NCBI GenBank assembly: GCA_964653555.1
Contig: CAZZFT010000213.1
Location: 1-7,297, forward strand
Direction: 5' to 3'
DNA from: JAHEJV01 sp964653555
GTDB taxonomy: Bacteria > Myxococcota_A > UBA9160 > SMWR01
DNA: 7,297 nt
The first letter of the stretch is position 1, and each line of letters begins with the position of its first letter. Below are positions 5,994 to 7,297 of this stretch, piece by piece. The translations under genes and the position numbers were made by a program. The notes under the pieces are model-generated. The model ran no database searches. It had not been told where the DNA came from and was given only the letters and a program-made list of their open reading frames with translations.

Positions 5994-6979
5994 TAGTCGC
6001 CGCCGCGTCCGGCGCGCAGCAACCTGGCGGCGTCGAGGGCGCCGTAGCTGAAGATCAGGTCGGCCCCGGCGCGTCGGAGCGAGAGCAGGCTCTCGAGCAG
6101 ACAGGCGTCGTAGTCGAGCCAGCCCTTCTCGGCGGCGGCGCGCAGCATCGCGTACTCCCCGCTCACGTGGTAGGCGGCGACGGGCAGCGCCGTGTGCTCG
6201 CGGACCAGGCGGATCACGTCGGCGTACACGAGGCCCGGCTTCACCATCACCCAGTCGGCGCCCTCGGCCTCGTCGAGGGCGAGCTCGCGCAGTGCCTCGC
6301 GCGCGTTCGCCGGGTCCATCTGGTAGGTCTTCTTGTCGCCGCTGCGCGGGGCCGAGTCGAGGGCGTCGCGGAAGGGACCGTAGAAGGCCGAGGCGTACTT
6401 GGTGCAGTAGCTGCCGATCGCCACGTCCACGAAGCCCGACCCGTCGAGCGCCTCCCGGATCGCTCCGACCCGGCCGTCCATCATGTCCGAGGGGGCGACG
6501 ACGTCGGCGCCCGCCTCGGCCTGGGAGACGGCCATCGCGGCCAGCAGAGGCAGCGTCTCGTCGTTGTCGATCCGCCCGTCCCGCAGCACGCCGTCGTGTC
6601 CATCCGAGGAATAGGGGTCGAGGGCGACGTCGGTGATGACGAGCAGGTCCGGCAGCGTCTGCTTCAGCGCGCGCACGCAGCGCTGGAGCAGGCCGTCGGG
6701 CTTGGCGGCGGCGCTGCCGCGCGGGTCCTTCTCGGCCTCGGGCACCACCGGAAACAGGGCGACACCGGGCAGATCGAGCTCGGCCGCCTCGCGCGCCCGG
6801 GCGACCGCGCGATCGATCGAGAGGCGCCCGTGGCCGGGCAGCGACGGGATCGGCGTCTCGAGGTCCTCGCCCTCCTGGACGAAGAGCGGGAGGACGAGAT
6901 CATCGGCGCCGAGCCGGGTCTCCCGCACCAGCCGGCGCAGGGCCGGACGCGATCGATTGCGGCGCGGGCGGATCCACAT
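5993..6979 (-). CDS. hemB: Porphobilinogen synthase (delta-aminolevulinic acid dehydratase), non-zinc type
   Basis: This 328-residue enzyme condenses two 5-aminolevulinate molecules into porphobilinogen, an early step of tetrapyrrole (haem, sirohaem, cobalamin) synthesis in the cytoplasm. The family is clear throughout. The N-terminus RPRRNRSRPALRRLVRET and the barrel start LVLPLFV are typical. The two Schiff-base lysines are Lys194 (in SYCTKYASAFYGPFRDA) and Lys247 (in WVMVKPGLVY). The loop that carries three zinc-binding cysteines in E. coli-type enzymes here reads DVALDPYSSDGHDG (117-130), with Ala119, Asp121 and Asp129 in the cysteine positions. This is the magnesium-type variant, as in Pseudomonas and plant enzymes. 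Length is normal. ATG 6979 was chosen because it gives the conserved N-terminus; no Shine-Dalgarno sequence precedes it, but a TATCCT box lies seven bases upstream. The gene stands apart from other haem genes here, though haem would be needed by the cytochrome at 348-2450. Confidence 0.97.
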   Translation of the reverse strand: MWIRPRRNRSRPALRRLVRETRLGADDLVLPLFVQEGEDLETPIPSLPGHGRLSIDRAVARAREAAELDLPGVALFPVVPEAEKDPRGSAAAKPDGLLQRCVRALKQTLPDLLVITDVALDPYSSDGHDGVLRDGRIDNDETLPLLAAMAVSQAEAGADVVAPSDMMDGRVGAIREALDGSGFVDVAIGSYCTKYASAFYGPFRDALDSAPRSGDKKTYQMDPANAREALRELALDEAEGADWVMVKPGLVYADVIRLVREHTALPVAAYHVSGEYAMLRAAAEKGWLDYDACLLESLLSLRRAGADLIFSYGALDAARLLRAGRGGD

Positions 6980-6986
6980 CGGCGAC

Positions 6987-6992
6987 AGGATA
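6987..6992 (-). promoter_or_regulatory. Candidate -10 box for leaderless transcription of hemB
   Basis: On the - strand TATCCT lies seven bases before the hemB ATG and no ribosome binding site follows it, so transcription would begin at or just before the start codon. The preceding bases are TGCGA, close to the TGCGG before the box of the SDR gene. No clear -35 hexamer is seen. Confidence 0.4.
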
Positions 6993-7011
6993 TCGCAAGG
7001 AGCCCGACGGA

Positions 7012-7037
7012 CCGCGCGGCGAGCCGCAGGCGAGCGG
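7012..7037. repeat. Small GC-rich repeat cluster between hemB and its upstream neighbour
   Basis: CCGC and GCGG alternate (7012-7015, 7016-7019, 7024-7027, 7034-7037), allowing a four-base stem around CGAG. GGCGAGC occurs twice, eleven bases apart (7018 and 7029). It lies in the 111-base gap upstream of hemB and downstream of the epoxide-hydrolase-like gene. It may be an operator or a weak transcription stop, or just compositional. Confidence 0.3.
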
Positions 7038-7090
7038 AGGCCGGGGCCCGAGTGGGAGGATCCGCGAGCGCGAGACCCGGCCGGACCTGC

Positions 7091-7297
7091 CTACCGGAAG
7101 TCCGCCTCGCTGAACTGGGCGAGGCGCTCGATCCACCACTTCGGCGCCTGGGACATCAGCGTGTTGAGGTCCCAGTAGTCGCGCCACAGCGTGATCTTGC
7201 CGCCCCGCACCTCGTGCACGGTGACGAAGCGATTCACGATCTTCTCGCCGGTCTCGAAGTGCCAGATCTCGGTGTGCTCGACGACCACCGCATCTCC
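7091..7297 (-). CDS. C-terminal part of a SnoaL/limonene-epoxide-hydrolase-like protein (NTF2 fold)
   Basis: The gene runs off the window end, leaving the last 68 residues in a frame open to base 7297 and ending at TAG (7091-7093). A GTG at 7288 is in frame but is probably the Val of a beta strand, not a start. The sequence VVVEHTEIWHFETGEKIVNRFVTVHEVRGGKITLWRDYWDLNTL matches the last three strands of the cone-shaped NTF2/SnoaL fold, and GKITLWRDYWDL closely resembles limonene-1,2-epoxide hydrolase (GKIT-WRDYFDL). From my memory of the Rhodococcus enzyme, its catalytic Arg99 and Asp101 would fall on His and Glu here, while the WRDY aspartate is kept, so hydrolase activity is doubtful. Such proteins often act on hydrophobic epoxides, polyketides or steroids. 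It lies upstream of hemB on the same strand, with a 111-base gap and a separate promoter candidate, so shared transcription is uncertain. Confidence 0.85.
   Translation of the reverse strand, partial: GDAVVVEHTEIWHFETGEKIVNRFVTVHEVRGGKITLWRDYWDLNTLMSQAPKWWIERLAQFSEADFR

Noticed and set aside
6633..7178. 181-codon + strand frame over hemB and the following gap
   Set aside because: Ser/Arg-rich shadow translation opposite a clear hemB.

Overview
This GC-rich window has strong G/C bias at third codon positions, which leaves long spurious ORFs open on both strands. It is densely coded: four complete genes on the + strand and one on the - strand, with a gene fragment at each end. The gene mix is an exported cytochrome/LamG/Tat-protein set, an SDR-LLM oxidoreductase pair, a non-zinc-type HemB and an epoxide-hydrolase-like protein. 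It suggests a GC-rich environmental bacterium of the former Deltaproteobacteria (Myxococcota/Binatota-like). That placement is inferred from gene style only; no rRNA or other phylogenetic marker is present, and HemB is the best available marker.

Region 1 (1-4022, + strand) is an apparent operon of exported proteins. It holds the C-terminal end of an unidentified protein, then a 700-residue predicted lipoprotein with one c-type haem motif and a LamG-like domain, then a 507-residue Tat-signal protein distantly reminiscent of the DUF1501 family. The layout resembles the planctomycete pairing of cytochrome/LamG/DUF1549-1553 proteins with DUF1501 proteins, whose function is poorly known. This is the most promising part of the window for undescribed biology.

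Region 2 (4023-5987, + strand) is a two-gene unit: a classical short-chain dehydrogenase with a GTG start, translationally coupled through a TTGA overlap to a luciferase-like (LLM) flavin oxidoreductase with a TTG start. The substrates are unknown. A TACGAT box eight bases before the GTG, with no ribosome binding site, suggests a leaderless promoter.

Region 3 (5993-7297, - strand) holds hemB, convergent with the LLM gene across only five bases, and the C-terminal part of a SnoaL/limonene-epoxide-hydrolase-like protein upstream of it. The 111-base gap between them carries a second leaderless-type promoter candidate for hemB, similar to the one before the SDR, and a small GC-rich repeat cluster. 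There is no gene-free stretch longer than 300 bases, and I see no tRNA, rRNA, CRISPR array, insertion sequence or phage gene.
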